In this document: piece after piece, positions 34,566 to 42,872 of the stretch | Position numbering within the stretch: position 1 is the first letter of the stretch | Layout: each line of letters opens with the position of its first letter | The notes under the pieces: generated by a model | Databases searched by the model: none | What the model was told of the DNA's origin: nothing | What the model saw: the letters and a program-made list of their open reading frames with translations, nothing else | Translations under genes and position numbers: made by a program | DNA from: Streptomyces sp. NBC_01237 | Lineage (GTDB): Bacteria; Actinomycetota; Actinomycetes; Streptomycetales; Streptomycetaceae | DNA: 64,000 nucleotides | NCBI RefSeq assembly: GCF_035917275.1 | Contig: NZ_CP108508.1 | Location: 2,418,001 to 2,482,000, forward strand | Reading direction: 5' to 3'

Positions 34566-35755
34566 CCACCTCGTACGGAGAACGCGCCGAAACCACCGCG
34601 TCGGACGACACCCCGGCCGCGTCCACGGCGGCACGCCGTGCCCCGGCCGCATCCGAGGTGCCTGAGGCGCCTGACGCACCTGAGGCACCGACCGCTCCCC
34701 CGGCCCCGAAGGGCGGCGCCAGGGCCACGCGCGGCAACGCGTTCACCCTCACCGTCGGGCTGTCGCTCGCCCTGCTCGCCGGTGCTCTGCTCTCCGCCGG
34801 ACTCGGCGCGTACAGCATTCCCCTCGACGATGTCCTCGCCTCCGTCCAGCACCGGATCGGGCTCGGCGGCCAGCCGCTGGACCGGGTCGGCGAGAGCGTC
34901 CTGTGGAACGTGCGGCTGCCCCGGGTCGTCCTCGCCCTGCTCGTCGGCGCGTCCCTCGGCTGCGCGGGCGCGCTGATGCAGGGCGTGTTCGGCAACCCGC
35001 TCGCCGAGCCCGGAGTGATCGGGATCTCCGCGGGCGCGGCGGTCGGGGCGGTCGCCTCGATCTCGCTGGGCCTCAGCTTCTTCGGCAACTGGACCATCAC
35101 CGTCTGCGCGTTCGCCGCCGGGCTCGTGACCGTCCTGCTCGTGTACGCGCTGTCGCGCTCCGGCGGCCGGACCGAGGTCGTCACGCTGATCCTCACCGGG
35201 ATCGCCGTCAACGCCTTCGCGGGCGCGCTGATCGGCCTGTTCATCTTCTTCGCGGACAACGCGCAGGTCAGCCAGATCACCTTCTGGCAGCTCGGCTCAC
35301 TGGCCCAGGCCACCTGGCCCAAGGTGCTCGCCGTACTGCCGTGTGCGGCGCTCGGCCTGATCGTCGCGCCGTTCTACGCCCGCAAACTGGATCTGCTCGC
35401 GCTCGGCGAACGGCCCGCCCGGCACCTGGGGGTGGATGTCGAGCGGCTGCGGGTCGTCCTGGTCCTCGTCGTGGCGCTGCTGACCGCCGCCGCGGTCGCC
35501 GTCGCCGGGATCATCTCCTTCGTCGGTCTGCTGGTGCCGCATCTGCTGCGGATGGCGAACGGCCCCGGGCACCGCTTCCTCGTCCCGGGCAGTGCGCTGG
35601 GCGGTGCGCTGGTGCTGGTGGTGGGCGATCTCGCGGCCCGGACCGTGGCCGCCCCCGCCGAGCTGCCGCTCGGTGTGCTGACCGCGCTCTTCGGCAGCCC
35701 GTTCTTCTTCTGGCTGCTGCGCAGGACCCGTCGTAAGCAAGGTGGTTGGGCATGA
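34562..35755 (+). CDS. hmuU: Hemin ABC transporter permease (FecCD family)
   Basis: The 397-aa protein has an about 60-residue Pro/Ala/Glu-rich N-terminal tail and then about ten spans of the BtuC/FecCD family: LPRVVLALLVGASLGCAGAL, MQGVFGNPLAEPGVIGISAG and the C-terminal GIISFVGLLVPHLLRMANG that contacts the ATPase. GTG start at 34562 gives GTGA overlap with hmuT. Confidence 0.92.
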   Translation: MTTSYGERAETTASDDTPAASTAARRAPAASEVPEAPDAPEAPTAPPAPKGGARATRGNAFTLTVGLSLALLAGALLSAGLGAYSIPLDDVLASVQHRIGLGGQPLDRVGESVLWNVRLPRVVLALLVGASLGCAGALMQGVFGNPLAEPGVIGISAGAAVGAVASISLGLSFFGNWTITVCAFAAGLVTVLLVYALSRSGGRTEVVTLILTGIAVNAFAGALIGLFIFFADNAQVSQITFWQLGSLAQATWPKVLAVLPCAALGLIVAPFYARKLDLLALGERPARHLGVDVERLRVVLVLVVALLTAAAVAVAGIISFVGLLVPHLLRMANGPGHRFLVPGSALGGALVLVVGDLAARTVAAPAELPLGVLTALFGSPFFFWLLRRTRRKQGGWA

Positions 35756-36591
35756 GGATGCCGAGAAATCCGTTCGCGGTACGCGGCCGTCGGCTGCCCG
35801 TTCCCGTCGCACCCGGTTCGCCGGTCGCCGAAGCCGTCGGTCTCTCCGTCCGGCTGGGGCAGCGGCCGGTGCTCGACTCCATCGATCTGACCGCCCGCGC
35901 GGGCGAGGTGGTGGCGCTCGTCGGGCCGAACGGCGCCGGGAAGTCGACGCTGCTGGCGGCCCTGGCCGCCGATCTGCCCGCCGGGACCGGCGAGGTCCGC
36001 GTCGGCGGCCGCCCGGTCTCCGAGTGGTCGGCGCCCGAACTGGCCCTGCGCCGCTCGGTGCTGCCGCAGTCCGCCGTGCTGTCCTTCCCCTTCCCGGTCG
36101 AGGACGTCGTACGGATGGGGCGGGCCCCCTGGGCGGGTACGGACCGGGAGGACGAGGACGACGCGGCGGTCGCGGCGGCGATGGCGGCCACCGAGGTCAC
36201 CGGGTTCGCCGGCCGCCCGTTCTCCGCGCTGTCGGGCGGTGAGCGGGCCCGGGTCGCGCTGGCCCGGGTGCTGGCCCAGCGGGCACCGCTGCTGCTGCTC
36301 GACGAGCCGACCGCCGCGCTCGATCTGCGCCACCAGGAACTGGTGCTGCGGATCTGCCGCGAGCGGGCCGCCGCGGGGGACGCGGTCGTCGTCGTGCTGC
36401 ACGATCTGGGGCTCGCCGCGGCGTACGCGGACCGGGCCGCGGTGCTGCACGAGGGGCGGATCGCGGTGACCGGTCCACCGGCCGGGATCTTCACGGGCGA
36501 GCTGCTCGGTGAGGTCTACCGGCAGCCGGTGGAGGTGTTCCCGCACCCGCGGACCGGGGTGCCCCTCGTCGTACCGGAACGGGCCTCTTGA
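35752..36591 (+). CDS. hmuV: Hemin ABC transporter ATP-binding protein
   Basis: The 279-aa protein has Walker A GPNGAGKS (58-65), signature LSGGERARVALARVLAQ, Walker B LLLLDEPTAALDL and switch His in VVLHDLGLAAAYADR. It would power import through HmuU. ATG at 35752 overlaps the permease stop (ATGA) and has AAGGTGG upstream; a TTG at 35746 is also open. Confidence 0.92.
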   Translation: MRMPRNPFAVRGRRLPVPVAPGSPVAEAVGLSVRLGQRPVLDSIDLTARAGEVVALVGPNGAGKSTLLAALAADLPAGTGEVRVGGRPVSEWSAPELALRRSVLPQSAVLSFPFPVEDVVRMGRAPWAGTDREDEDDAAVAAAMAATEVTGFAGRPFSALSGGERARVALARVLAQRAPLLLLDEPTAALDLRHQELVLRICRERAAAGDAVVVVLHDLGLAAAYADRAAVLHEGRIAVTGPPAGIFTGELLGEVYRQPVEVFPHPRTGVPLVVPERAS

Positions 36592-36616
36592 CCCTCGCTT
36601 GACCTCTGCGAGGGTC
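36590..36616 (+). terminator. Terminator-like hairpin after hmuV
   Basis: GACCCTCGC (36590-36598) and GCGAGGGTC (36608-36616) form a 9-bp stem with a 9-nt loop, overlapping the last bases of the hmuV stop codon. Confidence 0.6.
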
Positions 36617-36693
36617 GTTCATGGGACCCCTGTGACCGGCCCGTTCTCCCCGGTGGAGGGTGAGAGCTGAATCACTGCACAGAGGGGTATCGG

Positions 36694-36727
36694 TCAGGTA
36701 AGGCTCGGTTAAGTTAGGTCCGCCTCA
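36694..36727. promoter_or_regulatory. Degenerate, overlapping iron boxes upstream of efeO
   Basis: Two overlapping half-matches are seen: TCAGGTAAGGCTCGGTTAA (36694-36712) and TTAAGTTAGGTCCGCCTCA (36709-36727), each about 13 of 19 to the consensus by eye. They lie 50-85 nt before the efeO start. Weak tandem boxes suggest tighter iron-starvation dependence than the perfect-type boxes. Confidence 0.55.
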
Positions 36728-36778
36728 CCCGACTTTGTCCGGCCCTTCCCCCTTCTCCTTCCTCCCCGTGGAGCCCGC

Positions 36779-37915
36779 ATGCGAGCCGTTCGTTTCTCCG
36801 TCGTCACCGCTGCCGCGACCGTGGCCGCTCTGACCGCCGTCACGGGCTGCGCCGAGAAGAGCGACGGCAAGGCCGAGGGCGCCGTCCGGGTCGTCGCCAA
36901 GGACGACTCCTGCGAGGTCTCGAAGACGAAGCTCCCCGCCGGCCATGTCGAACTGGCCGTGGAGAACAAGGGGTCCAAGGTCACCGAGGTCTATGTGCTC
37001 TTCCCGGACGACCGCATCGTGACCGAGCGGGAGAACATCGGCCCCGGCACCAAGGCGAAGATCACCGCCGAGGTGAAGGCCGGTTCGTACGAGATCGCCT
37101 GCAAGCCCGGTATGAAGGGCGACGGCATCCGGCAGAAGATCGAGGTCACCGGCGGCACCGCGGCCAAGCGCAGCCCGGAGATGGACAGGGCCGTCGCCGG
37201 ATACCGCACCTATGTGCAGGCGCAGGCCGACGAGACGCTGCCGAAGGTCAAGGTCTTCACGGACGCGGTGGCCGCGGGCGACATCGAGGCCGCGAAGAAG
37301 GCGTACGCCGACTCCCGCATCGGCTGGGAGCGCACCGAGCCGGTCGCCGAGTCGTTCGGTGACATCGACCCGAAGGTCGACGTCCGCGAGGACGGCCTGG
37401 AGGACGGCCAGAAGTGGACCGGCTGGCACCGCCTGGAGAAGGCGCTGTGGCAGGACAAGAAGCTGGGTGCCGAGGAGAAGGCACTGGCCCCGGTCCTCCA
37501 CAAGGACCTGGTCGACTGGCAGAACCGGGTCGGCAAGGCCGAGATCACCCCGACCTCGATGGCCAACGGCGCCAAGGAACTCCTCGACGAGGTCGCCACC
37601 GGCAAGGTCACCGGTGAGGAGGAGCGCTACAGCCACACCGACCTCGTCGACTTCAAGGCGAACGTCGAGGGCGCGGAGAAGTCGTACGAGCTGCTGAAGC
37701 CGATCGCCGTCAGGAACGACGCGGCGCTGACCGCCTCGCTGGACAAGCAGTTCGCGGCGCTGAACACGCTGCTGGACAAGTACCGCGCGGACAAGGCCTC
37801 GTACGAGTTCACCTCGTACGACAAGGTCGGCAAGGCGGACCGCAAGGAGCTCTCGGACGCGGTCAACGCGCTCGCCGAGCCGCTGTCCAAGCTGGCCGCC
37901 GCGGTCACGAAGTAA
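36779..37915 (+). CDS. efeO: EfeO: cupredoxin + M75 iron-binding lipoprotein
   Basis: The 378-aa lipoprotein has signal peptide and lipobox VTGC (Cys24). The cupredoxin-like domain (about 30-125) ends IACKPGM, with Cys108 and Met112 as copper-type ligands. The M75 domain (about 140-378) has GWHRLEKALW with the HXXE motif (217-220). EfeO is thought to bind and oxidise Fe(II) for the EfeU permease. First gene of the efeO-efeB-efeU unit, preceded by iron-box-like sequences. Confidence 0.93.
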   Translation: MRAVRFSVVTAAATVAALTAVTGCAEKSDGKAEGAVRVVAKDDSCEVSKTKLPAGHVELAVENKGSKVTEVYVLFPDDRIVTERENIGPGTKAKITAEVKAGSYEIACKPGMKGDGIRQKIEVTGGTAAKRSPEMDRAVAGYRTYVQAQADETLPKVKVFTDAVAAGDIEAAKKAYADSRIGWERTEPVAESFGDIDPKVDVREDGLEDGQKWTGWHRLEKALWQDKKLGAEEKALAPVLHKDLVDWQNRVGKAEITPTSMANGAKELLDEVATGKVTGEEERYSHTDLVDFKANVEGAEKSYELLKPIAVRNDAALTASLDKQFAALNTLLDKYRADKASYEFTSYDKVGKADRKELSDAVNALAEPLSKLAAAVTK

Positions 37916-37939
37916 CGAGGGTTCGAGGAGGCTCCCGCC

Positions 37940-39205
37940 ATGTCCGAGAACACCCCGAGCGCCCCTGTGCCGGAGAGCGTCAGCCCTTCCCGGCGCGCCC
38001 TGCTGGGCTGGGGCGGTGCCGGGCTGGCGCTCGGCGCCGTCGCGGCGGGCGGCGCGGTCGCCGCGGTGCGGTCCGACGGGGGCAGCGAGCCCGCCGCGGA
38101 GAGCGGGGCCGCGGTGCCGTTCCACGGGGCGCACCAGGCCGGGATCGCCACCGCCGTACAGGACAGGCTGCATTTCGCCGCGTTCGACGTGACGACGAAG
38201 GACCCGGCCGAGCTGGCCGCGCTGCTCAAGGAGTGGACGCGGGCCGCGGAGCGGATGACGGCCGGGCGGCCGGTCGGTGACGGGGCGTACGGCGGGCTCG
38301 CCGAGGCCCCGCCGGACGACACGGGCGAGGCGCTGGGGCTCAAGCCGTCCCGGCTGACGCTCACCATCGGTTTCGGGCCCTCGCTGTTCGCCGCGGGCCG
38401 GTTCGGCCTGGAGGACAAGCGGCCCGAGGCGCTCGTGGATCTGCCCGCGTTCCCCGGGGACAACCTGGACGCCGCCCGCAGCGGCGGCGACCTGTGCGTC
38501 CAGGCGTGCGCGGACGACCCGCAGGTCGCGGTGCACGCCATCCGCAACCTGGCCAGGATCGGCATGGGCCGCACCGCGATCCGCTGGTCCCAGCTGGGCT
38601 TCGGCAAGACGTCCTCGACGACGCCGGACGCGCAGACCCCGCGCAACATGATGGGGTTCAAGGACGGCACCCGGAACATCTCGGGCACCGACTCCGCCGC
38701 GCTGGACAAGCATGTGTGGGTCGGCCCGAAGGACAACGCCGGGTGGATGACGGGCGGTTCGTATCTCGTCGCCCGGCGCATCCGGATGCACATCGAGACC
38801 TGGGACCGCGCCCCGCTCCAGGAGCAGGAGGACATCTTCGGCCGGGACAAGGGCGAGGGTGCCCCGGTCGGCAGGTCGAAGGAGCGCGACGAGCCGTTCC
38901 TGAAGGCGATGCTGCCGAGCGCGCATGTGCGCCTGGCCCACCCGGACACGAACGGCGGGGCGACGATCCTGCGCCGCGGCTACTCCTTCACCGACGGTAC
39001 GGACGGTCTGGGCAGGCTGGACGCCGGTCTGTTCTTCCTCGCCTACCAGCGCGACGTCCGCACGGGGTTCCTTCCGGTGCAGCGCGGCCTCGCGGCGCAC
39101 GACGCGCTCAACGAGTACATCCAGCACGTGGGTTCGGCGCACTTCGCCGTCCCGCCGGGCGTCCGCGACAAGGACGACTGGTGGGGCCGGGCGCTTCTCT
39201 CCTGA
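37940..39205 (+). CDS. efeB: EfeB: Tat-exported DyP-type heme peroxidase
   Basis: The 421-aa protein has a Tat signal (SPSRRALLGWGGAGLALGAV), the DyP signature MGFKDGTRNI (GFKDGT 239-244), the proximal heme His in RIRMHIETWDR (about 284) and an Arg in the distal site. It supplies oxidising power in the EfeUOB system or de-chelates iron from heme. It lies 24 nt after efeO. Confidence 0.94.
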   Translation: MSENTPSAPVPESVSPSRRALLGWGGAGLALGAVAAGGAVAAVRSDGGSEPAAESGAAVPFHGAHQAGIATAVQDRLHFAAFDVTTKDPAELAALLKEWTRAAERMTAGRPVGDGAYGGLAEAPPDDTGEALGLKPSRLTLTIGFGPSLFAAGRFGLEDKRPEALVDLPAFPGDNLDAARSGGDLCVQACADDPQVAVHAIRNLARIGMGRTAIRWSQLGFGKTSSTTPDAQTPRNMMGFKDGTRNISGTDSAALDKHVWVGPKDNAGWMTGGSYLVARRIRMHIETWDRAPLQEQEDIFGRDKGEGAPVGRSKERDEPFLKAMLPSAHVRLAHPDTNGGATILRRGYSFTDGTDGLGRLDAGLFFLAYQRDVRTGFLPVQRGLAAHDALNEYIQHVGSAHFAVPPGVRDKDDWWGRALLS

Positions 39206-39240
39206 CCGGCGCACGTGACTGACACAGCGGAAGGACCGGC

Positions 39241-40209
39241 ATGTTCGGCAACTATCTGATCGGCCTGCGCGAGGGACTCGAAGCCAGCCTCGTCGTCTGC
39301 ATCCTGGTCGCCTACCTCGTCAAGACGGAACGCAGGGACGCGCTGCGCCCGGTGTGGACGGGCATCGGGATCGCCGTGGCGATCTCGCTGGCCTTCGGCG
39401 CCGCGCTGGAGTTCGGCTCGCAGGAGATGACGTTCGAGGCGCAGGAGCTGCTCGGCGGCTCCCTGTCGATCGTCGCCGTCGGTCTGGTGACCTGGATGGT
39501 GTTCTGGATGCGGCGTACCGCGCGGCATCTGAAGAAGGAGCTGCACGGCAAGCTCGACGCGGCGCTCGCGATGGGCACCGGCGCGCTGGTCGCCACCGCG
39601 TTCCTGGCGGTGGGCCGCGAGGGCCTGGAGACCGCCCTGTTCGTGTGGGCGTCGGTGCGGGCCAGCGGGGAGGGGTCCGCCGAGCCGCTGATCGGGGTGC
39701 TGCTGGGGATCGCCACCGCCATCGTGCTGGGCTGGCTGTTCTACCGGGGTGCGCTGCGGATCAACCTGGCGAAGTTCTTCACCTGGACCGGCGGGATGCT
39801 GGTCGTGGTGGCGGCGGGCGTGCTCGCGTACGGCGTCCATGACCTCCAGGAGGCCGAGTTCCTGGGCGGGCTGCGGAACAAGGCGTTCGACATCAGCGCC
39901 ACGGTTCCGCCGGACAGCTGGTACGGCACGCTGCTGAAGGGCGTGTTCAACTTCCAGCCCGATCCGACCGTGCTTCAGGTCACGGTGTGGGCGCTGTATC
40001 TGATCCCCACCCTCGCGCTGTTCCTCGCCCCGGTAGGGTTCGGACGGTCAGTGCGGGCGACGGATCAGAAGGCGCAGAAGGCAACGGATGAGAAGGCTGG
40101 GTCGACTGGCGACGGGGTTCGCGACAGCGACGGTGCTGAGCGTGGGCGCGAGCGGCTGCGTGACGGTGCACGGCGAGCTGGAAGTGCTGCCGGGAGCGAC
40201 GAAGTCTGA
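39241..40209 (+). CDS. efeU: EfeU: FTR1-family iron permease with extended C-terminus
   Basis: The 322-aa protein has seven spans with the two FTR1 REXXE motifs: GLREGLEASLVVC (near residue 10) and GREGLETALFVW (about 120). It imports iron oxidised by EfeO. After the last span the sequence ends in an about 45-residue hydrophilic tail (KATDEKAGSTGDGVRDSDGA). This tail overlaps the start of the next gene by 122 nt in another frame, which is unusual and suggests either a true long overlap or a recent frameshift at the 3' end of efeU. Confidence 0.92.
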   Translation: MFGNYLIGLREGLEASLVVCILVAYLVKTERRDALRPVWTGIGIAVAISLAFGAALEFGSQEMTFEAQELLGGSLSIVAVGLVTWMVFWMRRTARHLKKELHGKLDAALAMGTGALVATAFLAVGREGLETALFVWASVRASGEGSAEPLIGVLLGIATAIVLGWLFYRGALRINLAKFFTWTGGMLVVVAAGVLAYGVHDLQEAEFLGGLRNKAFDISATVPPDSWYGTLLKGVFNFQPDPTVLQVTVWALYLIPTLALFLAPVGFGRSVRATDQKAQKATDEKAGSTGDGVRDSDGAERGRERLRDGARRAGSAAGSDEV

Positions 40210-41080
40210 GGCCGCGCAGGCCCTCAAGGACTTCACGGACGCCTACAACAAGGCGGACAAGGCATACGATCCGGCGCTGGACGCGGACCGGGTGACCGGC
40301 TCGCTCGGCGCGATCAATCAGGCGGGTCTGAAGGCGCGGCAGAAGAACAATCCGGACGGCAACGCGAACCACTCGCCGCTGGAGCTGACGGATGCCGCGT
40401 ACACGATCCCGAAGAAGGCCGGCTGGCCGCGCTGGTTCCTCGCGGACACCGACTCCAACCGTGACCGGGACAATGGGAAGCTGGACACCCGCTGGCTCGT
40501 GGTGTTCGTGAAGACGGGCCCCGACGCGCTGTGGAAGGCGTCCTATCTGGCGGTCGTCGCTCCGTCCCAGGTCCCGGAGTTCCGCCTGGACGCGGATGGC
40601 TTCGCGTCGCCCGCACAGTCGGGCGACGGTGAACTGGCCGTCGCGCCCGAGGACTTGAGCACGACGTACACGGACTATCTGAAGGACGGCGAGCCGGATG
40701 TCTTCGCCCCCGGGTCGACGACCTCGGGGTGGCGGGAGACGCGCAGGACCACGCGCCGGGCGGGCTTCTCGTACCAGTACGCCGACCGGGCGCTGGACAG
40801 CGGGACGTACGCGCCGCTCGGTCTGGCCACCGAGGACGGCGGAGCGCTGGTCTTCTTCAGCAGCAAGCACTTCGAGCGGCAGACCGCGGCGAAGGGGCTG
40901 CGCCCGGAGGTCAATGCGGACGTGGAGGCGCTGCTGACCGGTGAGGTGAGGAGCAGCCTCACCAAGGAGCGGGTCTCCAGCCAGCTGGTGTACGTCCCCC
41001 GGCGCGGCGGCGGCGATTCCGGCGGCAAGGTGCGCGTGCTGAACCGGCTGCCGGGTCTGACGTCGGCGCAGGGTTCGTGA
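40088..41080 (+). CDS. Secreted or lipid-anchored protein of unknown function
   Basis: The 330-aa protein has a signal peptide with a near-lipobox (SVGASGCVTV, Cys24). The body has no named domain I recognise: KSEAAQALKDFTDAYNKADK, TRWLVVFVKTGPDALWKASY and a C-terminal QLVYVPRRGGG. It is of the type often annotated as Streptomyces 'lipoprotein'. The ATG at 40088 has AGAAGG upstream and overlaps efeU by 122 nt, so it is likely expressed with the efe unit. A role in iron handling is only inferred from context. Confidence 0.75.
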   Translation: MRRLGRLATGFATATVLSVGASGCVTVHGELEVLPGATKSEAAQALKDFTDAYNKADKAYDPALDADRVTGSLGAINQAGLKARQKNNPDGNANHSPLELTDAAYTIPKKAGWPRWFLADTDSNRDRDNGKLDTRWLVVFVKTGPDALWKASYLAVVAPSQVPEFRLDADGFASPAQSGDGELAVAPEDLSTTYTDYLKDGEPDVFAPGSTTSGWRETRRTTRRAGFSYQYADRALDSGTYAPLGLATEDGGALVFFSSKHFERQTAAKGLRPEVNADVEALLTGEVRSSLTKERVSSQLVYVPRRGGGDSGGKVRVLNRLPGLTSAQGS

Positions 41081-41097
41081 CGGGCGCGGGCGCCGAT

Positions 41098-41120
41098 CCG
41101 CCCGCCGGTCCGGCGGGCGG
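41098..41120. terminator. Terminator-like hairpin between convergent genes
   Basis: CCGCCCGCCG (41098-41107) and CGGCGGGCGG (41111-41120) form a 10-bp stem with a 3-nt loop, between the lipoprotein stop and the end of the minus-strand primase-like gene. Confidence 0.7.
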
Positions 41121-41134
41121 CCGTGCCACGGCGC

Positions 41135-41881
41135 TCAGCGGCTCAGCGGCCAGGCCACCGAATCGTGGTCGAGGTCGCTCTGCTCGGCGCTGTGCGCATA
41201 GCTCGCGCAGGCGTCCGTCAGCGTCTCCAGGAGGGTCAGCGGGTCGGGGAGTTCGTGCTCCGGGCCCCGTACCCAGTGCACGTCCAGCTCACCGGGGAGC
41301 CGGGCGGGCGGCAGGAGCACATAGCTGCCCCGGCAGTGCCAGCGCAGTCCGGGGTGCTCGTCCATCGTCTCGGGGTGGCAGTCCAGCTCGCAGGGCCACC
41401 ACTCGTCCTCGTCCGCCGGGGTACCCCGGGTGGCGGTGAAGAAGAGCATCCGGTCCTCACCGGACTGGGCGACGGGGCCGACGTCGATGCCCGCGGCGAG
41501 AAGGCGTTCCAGGGCTTCCCGGCCGGCGGTCAGCGGGACGTCCAGGACGTCGTGGATCATGCCGGTCGCGGTGATGAAGTTGGCCAGCGGCTGGCTGTGG
41601 GCCCAGCGCTCGATCTGCGCGCGGTCGGTGGTCGACTGCGTCTGCCAGGCGAAGGAGACGGGGTGCCGGGCGGGGGTGGGACAGCCGACGCGTTCGCACG
41701 AACATCGGTATCCCTGGGGATGGGCGGCGGGTGAGATCGGCATGCCCGCCTCGGCGACGGCGAGGAGCAGCGCCACCCGGGCCGTGTCGTCGGCCTCGGC
41801 CCGCTGCGGTTTGGGTCGTCGCCGCAGCCACTGGGAGATCCTGCTCTCTGTGCCGCGATAGCGGCCGGAATCGGCGCCCAT
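41135..41881 (-). CDS. Bifunctional DNA primase/polymerase N-terminal-like protein
   Basis: The 248-aa protein matches the short Streptomyces 'bifunctional DNA primase/polymerase' family: LAVAEAGMPISPAAHPQGYR, CSCERVGCPTPARHPV (Cys/His cluster), ALITATG-type LANFITATGMIHDVLDVPL and RWHCRGSYVLLPPARLPG. The prim-pol fold is present but it lacks any helicase domain. True polymerase activity is not established for this family. The gene is not next to other replication genes. It may be a regulatory or cell-cycle protein that reuses the fold. Confidence 0.72.
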   Translation of the reverse strand: MGADSGRYRGTESRISQWLRRRPKPQRAEADDTARVALLLAVAEAGMPISPAAHPQGYRCSCERVGCPTPARHPVSFAWQTQSTTDRAQIERWAHSQPLANFITATGMIHDVLDVPLTAGREALERLLAAGIDVGPVAQSGEDRMLFFTATRGTPADEDEWWPCELDCHPETMDEHPGLRWHCRGSYVLLPPARLPGELDVHWVRGPEHELPDPLTLLETLTDACASYAHSAEQSDLDHDSVAWPLSR

Positions 41882-42020
41882 CTATCCCCTCACCTCTGCG
41901 TTACGCATCCATGGTCCCACCATCCTGCGCCTCGGGTGGCCAGAGTTCACCAGCGGGGCCGGGGACCACTGCACCGAGTGAGCACCATCACGCCCGATGT
42001 CACCACATACCGGATATCGA

Positions 42021-42650
42021 TCAGGCGTCCGTGGACAGTCCCCGCAGGGCGAGGTCGACGATCGCGTCCGCGTAGTCGTGGGTGAGCGGAAGGCCGCTGA
42101 TCAGCCAGCGGTGGGTGAGTGGGGCGATCAGCAGCTCCACGGCGACCCTGGGATCGATGTCGTCGCGCACCTGGCCCGCCCGCTGCGCGGCCCGCAGCCG
42201 TGTGACATAGAGCCCGATCTGCGGTTCGAGCAGTTTCTCGGCGAATTCGGCGCCCAGCTCCGGATCGATGATGCCCTCGGCGGCGAGTGCCCGGGTGGGT
42301 GCCTCGGTCACCGGGTCGTTCAGCTCGTCGACGGTGGCCCGCAGTACGGCCTTGAGGTCGGCCGCCAGGTCACCGGTGTCCGCGATCGCGTACTCCGCCT
42401 CGTCGGTCCCTTCCGGAGCCTGCTCCGCCGACCGGTTCTGGAGGTCGAGGTAGGCCTCCAGCAGGACGGCCGCCTTCGAGGGCCACCAGCGGTAGATCGT
42501 CTGCTTGCCCACCCCGGCGCGGGCGGCGATACCCTCGATCGTCGTCCTCCCGTAGCCGATCTCCCCGACGAGCGCGAGAGCGGCGTCGTGGATCGCCCGG
42601 CGGGAGCGGTCGCTGCGGCGGCTGGAGTCGGGAGCCTTGTGGGATGCCAT
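42021..42650 (-). CDS. TetR/AcrR family regulator
   Basis: The 209-aa protein has an N-terminal HTH (IEGIAARAGVGKQTIYRWWP) and a ligand-binding domain with a TetR_C-type end. It is divergent from the dimethylargininase gene, and a 26-bp near-perfect palindrome lies between them, so it likely represses both. The ligand is unknown. Confidence 0.85.
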   Translation of the reverse strand: MASHKAPDSSRRSDRSRRAIHDAALALVGEIGYGRTTIEGIAARAGVGKQTIYRWWPSKAAVLLEAYLDLQNRSAEQAPEGTDEAEYAIADTGDLAADLKAVLRATVDELNDPVTEAPTRALAAEGIIDPELGAEFAEKLLEPQIGLYVTRLRAAQRAGQVRDDIDPRVAVELLIAPLTHRWLISGLPLTHDYADAIVDLALRGLSTDA

Positions 42651-42668
42651 CCGGCCAATCTATCGCCC

Positions 42669-42694
42669 CACAAGTCGATACGTATCGTCTTGTG
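42669..42694. promoter_or_regulatory. 26-bp near-perfect palindrome, probable TetR operator
   Basis: CACAAG-T-CGATAC/GTATCG-T-CTTGTG has 12 of 13 arm positions complementary. It sits 19 nt from the TetR start and about 180 nt from the divergent ddaH start. Confidence 0.75.
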
Positions 42695-42872
42695 CGCCCG
42701 CAGGCCGCCCCGCGGTCCGGGCCGCCCGAGGGGATGCCCCGCGATCCCCGGAGTGAACCACCCGATCGGTCAGCTGCGGGATCGGCCCCGCACGGCGCAC
42801 CATGGGCTCACGCGCAGACCGTGCGTATCCCACCGTTCCGCGGCACCGGCCGCCGTTCGTGAGGAGCCCCAG

